Shown here one piece after another: positions 44,758-52,869 of a stretch of DNA of 64,000 nt; position 1 is the stretch's first letter; each line of letters opens with the position of its first letter. The notes under the pieces were generated by a model. The model saw only the letters and a program-made list of their open reading frames with translations. It did no database searches and was not told where the DNA came from. A program made the translations under genes and the position numbers. Source of the DNA: Chitinophagaceae bacterium (GTDB lineage: Bacteria > Bacteroidota > Bacteroidia > Chitinophagales > Chitinophagaceae); the NCBI GenBank assembly GCA_025923075.1, contig JAICGN010000002.1:48485-112484 (forward strand), in the 5' to 3' direction.

Positions 44758-45471
44758 TTATTCTTTATGATCTTGCATCTGTTCTTCCATTTTATTCTCT
44801 AGACCATGCGTTACTTCTTCAGGATGCTCGAGTTTGTGTGCTGTTGTCTTTTTTGTCATCATTTTCCAAACCTGGATAATAGCTGTTATTAAAAAGATAG
44901 CTCCGATCACCCAATTGATAACCTGGTGATTGTTTTGCAACTTACTGGCTGCAAGCCGTCCCCCGAAAATAAAAACACAATTACCGATAAGAGTTCCGAG
45001 CCCGATACCAATTATATAAAAATTATAGTGTTTATTTACAGGTAATAAGATCTTTTTTGCCAGCAGCACTGTGCTCCAACCAAACCAAAAAGGAATTTGT
45101 GCCGGACTTACTGCACTCATAGAAAAGCCAAGCACTATTTTAGGAAGCGGGCTGCCCAGGAAAACATTTTCTTCAGCGGATGGGTTCATCGCTGCATGAA
45201 AGCTGGATATGGCCAGTACTATTACAATTCCAAGAGTTATCCATTCAAGCATTTTAAAAATGAATTCCTTCTTCCGAACCCAGTCCATGGCAACTAATGA
45301 AAGACGAACATAGATTACTTCAGCAACCAATGAACCAAATGCAAACTGCAATGCCTGTAGGACCCCATCAGTAATACTGATCTGCATGGCGGCAATGTTT
45401 AGTGTGCCCAGCGGAAGTGAGCCGAGAAAACTAATGAGCATGCCAATAAAAAAAATTTTTGCTAATCGCAC
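44758..45471 (-). CDS. LysE family exporter, copy 2
   Basis: The 238-residue protein has about six helices and the same motifs as copy 1: FLGSLPLGTLNIAAMQ near residue 15 and SPAQIPFWFGWST near 125. It also has a C-terminal charged tail of about 30 residues rich in Glu, His and Lys that copy 1 lacks. A GTG at 45471 aligns best with the start of copy 1; a TTG at 45486 is the alternative. It lies 31 bases after ATP-grasp copy 1's end in gene order, on the same strand. Confidence 0.83.
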   Translation of the reverse strand: MRLAKIFFIGMLISFLGSLPLGTLNIAAMQISITDGVLQALQFAFGSLVAEVIYVRLSLVAMDWVRKKEFIFKMLEWITLGIVIVLAISSFHAAMNPSAEENVFLGSPLPKIVLGFSMSAVSPAQIPFWFGWSTVLLAKKILLPVNKHYNFYIIGIGLGTLIGNCVFIFGGRLAASKLQNNHQVINWVIGAIFLITAIIQVWKMMTKKTTAHKLEHPEEVTHGLENKMEEQMQDHKE

Positions 45472-45549
45472 GGTGCGAATGTACAAACTAACGGGTAAGA
45501 ATAAATGAGCAGATCCTTTTGAATATCGAAGTAATGAATAAAGCCGGTT

Positions 45550-46092
45550 TTAATTTTTCCTGGCAAAAATTGAAAGCTCGACGCTAAGATCATCAGATAC
45601 CGAGAAACTCTTTCCTCCAACACCAAAGTCTCTCCGGTTCAAAGTGAATTCACCTTCAAAAAGAATGCCTCCGTCTTTGTCTTTGTGCGTGAAGGGAAAG
45701 CTGATTTCCTTAGATACATTTTTAATAGTAATGATACCATATAAATACAGGTAGCCTTCTCTATTTGTGGTTGTAACCTTAGTAGATTTAAAACTAATCC
45801 TTGGATATTTTTCAACGTCAAAATATTCGGCCTTTCTTAAATGGTTATCCCTTGCTTCGATATCAGTGTCCACCGTCTTTGCCTCTACACTTACGTTAAA
45901 ACTGGCAGTGGCAAGTGTTGATCGATCGAATGTGATGCTTCCGCTAAGGCCGTCAAAAGTTCCCCCTGTATTGATCCCGAAATTTTTTATAACGAACCTG
46001 ACTTTTGAGCCAGCATCTGTAGGAGTATAGGTTTGACCAACTGCTATAACCGTGCTGAATATTGCTAATGTTGTAAAACCCTTTTTGAACAT
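45550..46092 (-). CDS. YceI family periplasmic protein
   Basis: The 180-residue protein has a signal peptide (about 1-19, ending AVGQ) and the YceI lipocalin-like fold: SKVRFVIKNFGINTGGTFDGLSG (as residues 28-50), KTVDTDIEARDNHLR near 66 and FDVEKYPRISFKSTKV near 87. YceI proteins bind isoprenoid chains or other lipids in the periplasm. It lies between the LysE-2 gene and ATP-grasp copy 2 on the same strand. A lipid link to the module is only a guess. Confidence 0.93.
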   Translation of the reverse strand: MFKKGFTTLAIFSTVIAVGQTYTPTDAGSKVRFVIKNFGINTGGTFDGLSGSITFDRSTLATASFNVSVEAKTVDTDIEARDNHLRKAEYFDVEKYPRISFKSTKVTTTNREGYLYLYGIITIKNVSKEISFPFTHKDKDGGILFEGEFTLNRRDFGVGGKSFSVSDDLSVELSIFARKN

Positions 46093-46199
46093 ACATGCTG
46101 TTTGACTTGTCAGAACGTTTTTTTAACGAAACCCGTTGCTTTTTGTCAAAGGTTTTTTTAAGTTTAACAAAATTCCGTAGCCGTTACAGCTGTTTGACA

Positions 46200-47255
46200 T
46201 TAATCAAATTCTTCTAACAATCTGAAATGGCGTTTGGCTTGTTTCAAAAAATCACGGCCTTTTTTATAAGGCCAGTAAGGTGTTCCGTGTTCATGATTGT
46301 ATTTACTAATCTCGTATAGCACTTTCCAATGCTTTAATATTTCACGGTAAGCCTGCCAGATACTAAGCCCGGCATCATAAATATGATTGGGCTCAGCGCC
46401 ACAGCCATTGAACTCCAGGATAGAATAATTTTTCCCTTCTTTCAGTTCGTCAAGTGTCACACATTTAATATCGTACCGGCCATAATAAAATTTATCGGTG
46501 TAGTGACTGATATCATCAAAAACCTTCAAGAGTTTTTCATCGACAAGGTGATGCAGGTCAATGAATCTTGCCCCGCGGTTATGGTTGCCTGCATAAGAAA
46601 GGTAAAAATGCTTGTCTTTGGGTAAAACCCTTTGCAGGCGATGCTCATGCCGGTGTTTCATTTCTTCAAGGCGGAATTTTGCACGGGGATGTTGCAGGAT
46701 CAACTCCCATAACGTTGATTTACCATCACCAAATACCTCAAGTAATTCTTTTTGAATCAATCCACTGATCGTTCCTTTCATCGCTGCCGGATGGCGATAG
46801 TAGAAAACGCTTAGCTCAACTGGAAGATCAATTAACTCCTGCACAATGTATTCTACCGGTATTTTTTCATGGTATTTTTTTAGTTGTTCATCATTATCTA
46901 TTTTTCGAAAAAGTATTCCTTTCATACCAACGTCCGGTTTTACAATAAATGGATAAGTAAAACCATTTTCCAGGACCTTTTTTTTTACTTCATCGAACGA
47001 CAGATCATGAAGTATATAAATTGTTTTGGGATACGATAAAGGCGGTAACTGATCATACATCTCTTTTTTACTCTCTCCTTCAAAACCGCCAAAGGTTATG
47101 GTGGGATTAGATGAACTAAAGAACCAAAGTGATCTTGCCTTAATGCAGTACCATATCCAAACAAATCCAATCGGAAAATAGAGGACGTAAAATGGCCATA
47201 ACTCCCAATTGGTAATTCGCGAAAATAAATTGTTTGCCTTCATTGCAGTTGACAA
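46200..47255 (-). CDS. Membrane-anchored ATP-grasp ligase-like protein, copy 2
   Basis: The 351-residue protein mirrors copy 1: a hydrophobic start (about 14-35, LWPFYVLYFPIGFVWIWYC), YPFIVKPDVGMKGILFRK near 94, NHNRGARFIDL near 214, FYYGRYDIKC near 246 and ILEFNGCGAEPNHIYDAG near 274. GYxxxD/NG-type lid residues are similar. An unknown ligation product is inferred, as for copy 1. The gene is followed by YceI at 108 bases. The start is the ATG at 47255. Confidence 0.85.
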   Translation of the reverse strand: MSTAMKANNLFSRITNWELWPFYVLYFPIGFVWIWYCIKARSLWFFSSSNPTITFGGFEGESKKEMYDQLPPLSYPKTIYILHDLSFDEVKKKVLENGFTYPFIVKPDVGMKGILFRKIDNDEQLKKYHEKIPVEYIVQELIDLPVELSVFYYRHPAAMKGTISGLIQKELLEVFGDGKSTLWELILQHPRAKFRLEEMKHRHEHRLQRVLPKDKHFYLSYAGNHNRGARFIDLHHLVDEKLLKVFDDISHYTDKFYYGRYDIKCVTLDELKEGKNYSILEFNGCGAEPNHIYDAGLSIWQAYREILKHWKVLYEISKYNHEHGTPYWPYKKGRDFLKQAKRHFRLLEEFD

Positions 47256-47368
47256 AAATATGGCTTGAAAAGCAGTATCTGATTACTGTAAAATAGTAAT
47301 TTCGGATTATTTTTAAAATCAAAACCAGTTTTAACAGAAGTAGAAATTATAGATGATATAACTTATCA

Positions 47369-47398
47369 TTGTCAATCTATCTAATTATATCATCTTTG
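47369..47398 (+). promoter_or_regulatory. Putative Bacteroidota-type promoter of the HdrB-like gene
   Basis: TTG at 47369-47371, a 19-bp spacer and CATCTTTG at 47391-47398 match the -33 TTG / -7 TAnnTTTG pattern with one mismatch. The ATG lies at 47440, giving a leader of about 35 nt. This is the best promoter match I found. Confidence 0.55.
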
Positions 47399-47439
47399 CA
47401 GCCATCGATTCATTTAACCATTTTCGTGAGGAATAAATT

Positions 47440-48219
47440 ATGAAAGTCCCCGTACTTGCAGAACTTTTTGCAGAAGGTAAGCAACCAGAAATTCTATTTT
47501 GGGTCGGCTGTGCGGGAAGCTTTGATCAACGGGCACAGAAGATCACAAAGGCTTTCGCTACCATTCTTGACAAAGTTGGGATCAATTATGCGATTCTCGG
47601 GAAAGAAGAAATGTGTACCGGTGATCCTGTCCGGCGTGCCGGTAATGAATTTATGTTTCAAATGATGGCATACCAGAATATTCAAACATTAAATAATTAT
47701 AGTATTAAAAAAATTGTGACTGCCTGTCCGCATTGCTTTAATATTTTCAAAAATGAATACCCCGCGTTAGGCGGCAATTATGAAGTCATTCACCATTCTG
47801 TTTTCCTGCAACAGCTGATCGATGAAGGGAAAATTCAATTAAAAGATGGCGGTGGCTTCAAAGGAAAAAAAATTACATATCATGACAGTTGTTATCTGGG
47901 CAGGGCAAACAACATTTATGAAGCGCCACGAAAGGTTTTAGAAGTCTTTGATGCCGAACTTGTGGAAATGAAACGTTGCAAAACAACAGGCCTTTGTTGT
48001 GGAGCAGGCGGAGCACAAATGTTTAAAGAAGAAGAAAAAGGCACAATACGAATAAATAGTGAACGCAGCAATGAAGCAATAGAAACCGGCGCAAGCATTG
48101 TTGCCGTCGCATGTCCTTTCTGTAATACGATGCTTACCGACGGTGTAAAGCAGGCAGAAAAGGAAGATTCGGTAAAAGTGCTTGATCTGGCGGAATTGGT
48201 TGCAGCGAGTTTAGCTTAA
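47440..48219 (+). CDS. HdrB-like (CCG domain) Fe-S protein
   Basis: The 259-residue protein has two cysteine-rich CCG domains: CPHCFNIFKNEYP near residue 96 with HDSCYLGR near 148, and CCGAGGAQMF near 185 with ACPFCNTML near 225. Such domains bind a [4Fe-4S] cluster or an unusual noncubane one and take part in disulfide reduction or lactate-type dehydrogenases (LutA/GlpC, HdrB). Its likely partner is the HdrC-like gene at 36545. A good promoter precedes it. A small conserved gene follows 10 bases later. Confidence 0.9.
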   Translation: MKVPVLAELFAEGKQPEILFWVGCAGSFDQRAQKITKAFATILDKVGINYAILGKEEMCTGDPVRRAGNEFMFQMMAYQNIQTLNNYSIKKIVTACPHCFNIFKNEYPALGGNYEVIHHSVFLQQLIDEGKIQLKDGGGFKGKKITYHDSCYLGRANNIYEAPRKVLEVFDAELVEMKRCKTTGLCCGAGGAQMFKEEEKGTIRINSERSNEAIETGASIVAVACPFCNTMLTDGVKQAEKEDSVKVLDLAELVAASLA

Positions 48220-48229
48220 TTTTGCCCTT

Positions 48230-48739
48230 ATGAACCTCGAATACAGACATCTCCTTGACAGCCATTTTGCGCCTGAGAGCCGCGTATGGATCTATCAAAG
48301 CAGCCGGTTGGTTACTTTGAATGAGGCAATGGCTGTTGAAGACCTGTTAAATGATTTTACTGCTAAATGGTTGTCACATGGTGTGCCTGTAAAAGGCGCA
48401 GGGTATCTGTTTTTCGGACAATTCATTATTTTGATGGCTGATGAAAAAGCTACCGGTGTCAGCGGATGCAGCACTGATAGTTCAGTTCGGTTGATAAAAG
48501 ATATAGAGCAACGTTTTGGTGTAAACATGTTTGACAGGACTACATTGGCTTTTGTTGCAAAAGATAAAGTGCAGTTGTTGCCACTTTCTCAAATACAATA
48601 TGCTTTCGACAACAGGTTTATTGATAGTCATACTTTATACTTCAACAATCTTGTGCAGACGAAGGCCGAATTAGAAAATAATTGGCTGATTCCCATAAAA
48701 GATAGCTGGCTATCAAAAAAGATTACTGTAAATGTGTAA
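48230..48739 (+). CDS. Conserved hypothetical protein after HdrB-like gene
   Basis: The 169-residue protein is of a type often found after the HdrB-like gene in related genomes. It has no Walker A motif, membrane helix or signal. Segments such as RVWIYQSSRLVTLNEA (about 20-35), KGAGYLFFGQFIILMADE and LVQTKAELENNWLIPIKDSWL suggest a soluble alpha/beta protein. Some database entries call such proteins ABC transporter ATPases; the sequence here gives no support for that. Function unknown. Confidence 0.75.
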   Translation: MNLEYRHLLDSHFAPESRVWIYQSSRLVTLNEAMAVEDLLNDFTAKWLSHGVPVKGAGYLFFGQFIILMADEKATGVSGCSTDSSVRLIKDIEQRFGVNMFDRTTLAFVAKDKVQLLPLSQIQYAFDNRFIDSHTLYFNNLVQTKAELENNWLIPIKDSWLSKKITVNV

Positions 48740-48745
48740 ATTAGT

Positions 48746-48761
48746 TCCGATAGTTAGCGGA
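48746..48761. repeat. TCCGATAGTTAGCGGA palindrome
   Basis: A shorter member of the CGATAG-TTAGCGG family, lying 7 bases past the conserved hypothetical gene and 8 bases before tRNA-Gly. It may be part of the terminator or leader region. Confidence 0.45.
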
Positions 48762-48768
48762 TAGAAAA

Positions 48769-48841
48769 GCGGAAGTAGCTCACCTGGTAGAGCGACAGCT
48801 TCCCAAGCTGTAGGTAGCGGGTTCGAGTCCCGTCTTCCGCT
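48769..48841 (+). tRNA. tRNA-Gly (anticodon CCC)
   Basis: The cloverleaf folds by hand: acceptor GCGGAAG/CTTCCGC, D-arm GCTC/GAGC, anticodon stem ACAGC/GCTGT with loop TTCCCAA (anticodon CCC), T-arm GCGGG/CCCGT with one G-U pair and loop TTCGAGT, discriminator T. Length is 73 nt and CCA is not encoded. Confidence 0.95.
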
Positions 48842-48897
48842 CTGTAAATAAATTTCTATCATCGCTGCGAACGAGCACTAAAAACCTTTCAACACTT

Positions 48898-51285
48898 CTA
48901 TTTTTTCGTTGGGGACTTTGTAAAATTATATCCCAGCGTTAGCCTGTAATTTTTTGTTTGGGTTGTGCTTGATGAATGCACTTCAAAATTGCTTCCGTAA
49001 GTGTAGCTATTCGTGACCTGATTGCGGAACGGGTCAATTACATTCAGCGTAACAATAAACTTTTTGTTAAAGAGTTTTTTCTGAACCCCAACATTGGTGC
49101 TTAAGTTCCAGCTCACTGAACCTTGCGGATTTGCAAAACGATTGGTGGTAAAATTGCCGGTAAAGTACCAGACATCCTTAATCGAATAATTTCCATTGAG
49201 TGTTGTCGTAAACGAGCCACCATCACGATACTTTCTTACTGTTTTATCATAATCGCTATACTGATTATAAGTATAGCTGGCGCTCCAATTTACTTTTACT
49301 TTCTTATTTATTGTGATCCCATTCCATGTACTTGCTTCATATTCTTTTCTATGGCTGATGTTTTCCCATGTTATATGCGTTTTACCATCATTGAATAGTG
49401 TTCTTATTTGGGAAAAAATGTTCTCGACCTTGTTATACCCCAGACCGAGGTTCACAAAATATTTTGGGTTTGTACGTCCGATCACCAAATCAAAATTATG
49501 CGCCAGCGATGGATCCAATCGGAAATTTCCATAACGAATGTTATACGGGTCGGAAAAATCAATCGTTGGATTCAATTCATTTATTCCCGGGCGACGAATC
49601 GTTCTGCGATAAGCCAATGTGAGCGTTAGTTTACCCCTCCAGTTCTTATTTATGTTGGCAAAAGGTAAAAAGTTCCAATAATTATTGCCAACTTCCTTTC
49701 CTTCCTTTATCAAGTCAAAACTTATTGTAGTTTGCTCTGCAGCAATACCGCCGGTAAGGCTGAAGTTTTCACCCAATATTTGCTTTAACGATGCACGTAA
49801 ATTGCTGACATCCTGGTGAAATTTAAAATGATTACTTAGCAAGGTCATTGGTATCAAAACTTTGTCGGGATTTTTCAAATAGGCTGCATCAACCTTAATA
49901 TGGTTATTGCTGCGATTATAGGACCCACCCACGGAAAGAAAAGTTTTTTTGTCGACCAAAGGGTTATCATAACTGACACGAAAGTTCAACCCACTGTTTT
50001 TATTATCGGTAATTTGTTCCTGCGTGGAGTCAATTCCATTTGGCGTGTGATCCGGGTTAAAAAATTGCTGGTAAAAGATCCGGTCGTTCTTATTAAATGA
50101 AAAATTAGCTCCTCCAATTATTCTGAATTGTTCCCCTGCTTTTTTCCCTTTTTTTGTGTAGGTCACGTTAACAGCCGGATTATAATTATCACCCTCACTC
50201 CGAATCATTCTTTCACTTAATTTATATATCTCATTGAAGCGATTGAGATTTGTGTACTCAGTTGTATTGCGATTATTAAAATCATTCTGGTTATAGGTTG
50301 CAGTAAAATTCAGGACCTGATACTTCGAAATATGATAATCAATATTTACCCTTAAGTTCGGGCGAATGCTTTTATTAAGGAAGTCCGTTTGCGTAAGAAA
50401 ATAATTAGTTGAATCAGGATAAATATTTTTTCTTTCAGAATTTCCATATCCCTGGAACCTATTCACAGCTGTGCCGGCATTTACATTTATAGCAAACTTG
50501 TTTTTACGATAAATAAAATTTCCATTGATGCCGCCTTCTCCCCTTGTACCAGCTGAAACACTTAACCTCCCACCCATACCCACTTTGCCTTTTCTTGTCA
50601 CAATATTGATTACGCCGCCTTGTTCATTTGCATATTGTGGTGGAGGATTCGTCATCACTTCAATTTTTTCAATAGAGCTCCCGGGCAATGATTCTAATAG
50701 ATCCTGTAGCTGCTGAAGATTCAATTCAACCGGTTTATCATCGATCAGGATTTTGGGTTCTTTTCCCCGCACTAAAATTTTTCCGTTTGGATCTTTTGAA
50801 ACAAGTGGAACTACATTTAGCAACTCACTGGCATTGCTTCCCGCTGCTACAGCAGATTCGCTTGCATTGAAGGTAATATTACCTTCTTTTGATTCGATCA
50901 AAGGTTTCTCCGCATAAACAACTACTGTTTCAAGTTCTGTTGCTCTTGCCGATATCCGGATATCAGCAAGATAAAAATCTGATCTTTCTGCGCGAACATT
51001 GATACTGTCGATTCGGAACATCGCATAATCAATAAACGAGATGCTTAGGCTATAATGGCCAAACGAAAGATCATCGAAAGAAAACGCTCCATTCTTGTCG
51101 GTCGATTTTGTAAACCTTTTATCAGAACCAGTCAAAGCCAGCTGAATAGAAGCGCCCACCATTGCTTTTTGACTTACAGAATCCATAACGTTACCGGCAA
51201 TAAGCCCGGAACTTTTCTTAATGCCCTGCGAAAAGGTCGTCAACCCCCAAAACAGAAAAATTGCCAGAAACCCATATCTCCTCAT
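48898..51285 (-). CDS. OMP_b-brl_3-type outer-membrane receptor
   Basis: The 795-residue protein has a signal peptide (about 1-20, ending TFSQ), a carboxypeptidase-regulatory-like domain (about 26-105, with GNVMDSVSQKAMVGASI), a plug-like region with ILIDDKPVELNLQQLQDLLESL and SIEKIEVMTNPPPQY (about 185-215), and a C-terminal beta-barrel. This is the outer-membrane beta-barrel family related to TonB-dependent receptors. The substrate is unknown. It is transcribed alone, convergent with tRNA-Gly. Confidence 0.9.
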   Translation of the reverse strand: MRRYGFLAIFLFWGLTTFSQGIKKSSGLIAGNVMDSVSQKAMVGASIQLALTGSDKRFTKSTDKNGAFSFDDLSFGHYSLSISFIDYAMFRIDSINVRAERSDFYLADIRISARATELETVVVYAEKPLIESKEGNITFNASESAVAAGSNASELLNVVPLVSKDPNGKILVRGKEPKILIDDKPVELNLQQLQDLLESLPGSSIEKIEVMTNPPPQYANEQGGVINIVTRKGKVGMGGRLSVSAGTRGEGGINGNFIYRKNKFAINVNAGTAVNRFQGYGNSERKNIYPDSTNYFLTQTDFLNKSIRPNLRVNIDYHISKYQVLNFTATYNQNDFNNRNTTEYTNLNRFNEIYKLSERMIRSEGDNYNPAVNVTYTKKGKKAGEQFRIIGGANFSFNKNDRIFYQQFFNPDHTPNGIDSTQEQITDNKNSGLNFRVSYDNPLVDKKTFLSVGGSYNRSNNHIKVDAAYLKNPDKVLIPMTLLSNHFKFHQDVSNLRASLKQILGENFSLTGGIAAEQTTISFDLIKEGKEVGNNYWNFLPFANINKNWRGKLTLTLAYRRTIRRPGINELNPTIDFSDPYNIRYGNFRLDPSLAHNFDLVIGRTNPKYFVNLGLGYNKVENIFSQIRTLFNDGKTHITWENISHRKEYEASTWNGITINKKVKVNWSASYTYNQYSDYDKTVRKYRDGGSFTTTLNGNYSIKDVWYFTGNFTTNRFANPQGSVSWNLSTNVGVQKKLFNKKFIVTLNVIDPFRNQVTNSYTYGSNFEVHSSSTTQTKNYRLTLGYNFTKSPTKK

Positions 51286-51392
51286 AACGCAAATTTAGAC
51301 GTTCGAGCTATTGAAAACCTGTCGTTTGGGTAATGGTTGGCTCTCGTTATTTTTTGATTATGTCATCCTGTCACTAACTGCTCTTATTTACT

Positions 51393-51400
51393 TAAATTTG
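51393..51400 (+). promoter_or_regulatory. Putative -7 promoter box of miaB
   Basis: TAAATTTG matches TAnnTTTG and lies 17 bases before the ATG at 51418. No good TTG is found at the usual 19-20 bp upstream spacing, so this is a tentative call. Confidence 0.35.
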
Positions 51401-51417
51401 CTGTCCAAATTGATTTG

Positions 51418-52839
51418 ATGCTTGATTATATAACAGATAAAGTGCAGGATGAAAACCGCCAGGGAGAAGCTTTTGCTCCTTTTGCAACCGATCCAAATCA
51501 GTATAGGAAGTTATTCTATATTGAAAGTTATGGATGCCAGATGAATTTTTCAGATAGCGAGATCGTTGCTTCTATTTTAAATAAAGAAGGTTTCGGGGCT
51601 ACCCGCAACTTTGAGGACGCGGATCTTGTGTTGTTAAATACTTGCTCTATCCGGGAAAAAGCCGAGCAAACAGTAAGGAAAAGACTGACTGAATTTAAAA
51701 AGGTAAAAGAAGCAAAGCCAGGGATGCTTATTGGGATGCTTGGTTGTATGGCAGAGCGCCTGAAGTCAAAATTACTTGAAGAAGAAAAACTGGTTGATCT
51801 GGTCGTTGGACCCGATGCATACCGTACTTTACCCGGTTTGATCATAGAAGCAGAAGGTGGACAGAAGGCAGTAAATGTTTTGTTAAGCCGCGAAGAAACT
51901 TACGCTGATATTTCACCGGTACGTCTTGATAGCAACGGCGTGACTGCGTTTGTAAGTATCATGCGTGGCTGCAACAATATGTGTAGCTTTTGCGTTGTCC
52001 CGTTTACCAGGGGAAGAGAACGAAGTCGAGATGCTGGATCCATTATAAGAGAATGCAGGGACCTGTTTCAAAAAGGATTCAGAGAAGTAACATTGTTGGG
52101 CCAGAATGTTGACAGTTATTATTTCGTTGACGAAGTGAAGGATGAGATAGTAACATTTGCTAAGCTTCTTGAAAAAGTTGCGCTCATTTCTCCATTATTG
52201 CGTGTTCGGTTTTCTACCTCGCATCCAAAAGATATCACTGATGAGGTGTTGCATACAATGGCGAAGTATGAAAATATCTGCAAATACATTCATCTGCCGG
52301 TTCAAAGTGGCAGCTCAAGGATCTTACAATTAATGAACCGAACCTATACCAGGGAATGGTACATGGCTAAAGTAGATCGCATTCGGGAAATAATGCCGGA
52401 CTGTGGCATCTCCTCTGATATCATTGCCGGTTTTTGTACAGAAGAAGATGCAGATCATAAAGACACATTAAGCATTATGGAATATAGCGGCTATGATATG
52501 AGCTATATGTTTTTTTACAGCGAGCGACCCGGCACACTCGCAGAAAGAAGATATAAAGATGATATACCCGATGATGTGAAAAAGAAAAGACTCCAGGAAA
52601 TTGTCGAGTTGCAGGGGAGACTGTCTTTTGCGAGCAATACGAAAGATATTGGGAAAACATTTGCCGTGTTAATTGAAGGTGATAGCAAGCGAAGTGATCA
52701 TGACTGGAGAGGACGAAGTTCGCAAAACAAGGTGATCGTATTCCCAAAAGAAAGCTATCGACTGAAAAAAGGTGATTACGTAAATGTAAAAGTAACTGCC
52801 TGCACACAGGCAACATTATTAGGAACAATTATTAATTAA
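51418..52839 (+). CDS. miaB: tRNA-2-methylthio-N6-isopentenyladenosine synthase
   Basis: MiaB is a radical-SAM enzyme that adds a methylthio group to i6A37 of tRNAs. The 473-residue protein has the N-terminal UPF0004 domain with [11 protein letters not shown] (about 36-46) and CSIREKAEQ, the radical-SAM loop [12 protein letters not shown] (about 184-195, with CxxxCxxC), and a C-terminal TRAM domain (about 420-473). It starts a conserved Bacteroidota run with a sigma-54 activator, lptE and secG. The start is the ATG at 51418, three bases after a TTG. Confidence 0.96.
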   Translation: MLDYITDKVQDENRQGEAFAPFATDPNQYRKLFYIESYGCQMNFSDSEIVASILNKEGFGATRNFEDADLVLLNTCSIREKAEQTVRKRLTEFKKVKEAKPGMLIGMLGCMAERLKSKLLEEEKLVDLVVGPDAYRTLPGLIIEAEGGQKAVNVLLSREETYADISPVRLDSNGVTAFVSIMRGCNNMCSFCVVPFTRGRERSRDAGSIIRECRDLFQKGFREVTLLGQNVDSYYFVDEVKDEIVTFAKLLEKVALISPLLRVRFSTSHPKDITDEVLHTMAKYENICKYIHLPVQSGSSRILQLMNRTYTREWYMAKVDRIREIMPDCGISSDIIAGFCTEEDADHKDTLSIMEYSGYDMSYMFFYSERPGTLAERRYKDDIPDDVKKKRLQEIVELQGRLSFASNTKDIGKTFAVLIEGDSKRSDHDWRGRSSQNKVIVFPKESYRLKKGDYVNVKVTACTQATLLGTIIN

Positions 52840-52858
52840 TAATTATTAATTAATAATT
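52827..52858. repeat. AT-rich tandem repeat at the end of miaB
   Basis: Two exact 14-bp units AATTATTAATTAAT (52827-52840 and 52841-52854) and a partial third run through the stop codon of miaB and into the 30-bp gap before the sigma-54 activator. The tract is nearly pure A and T and could form a weak hairpin or melt easily. Confidence 0.7.
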
Positions 52859-52869
52859 CAATTTATAAA

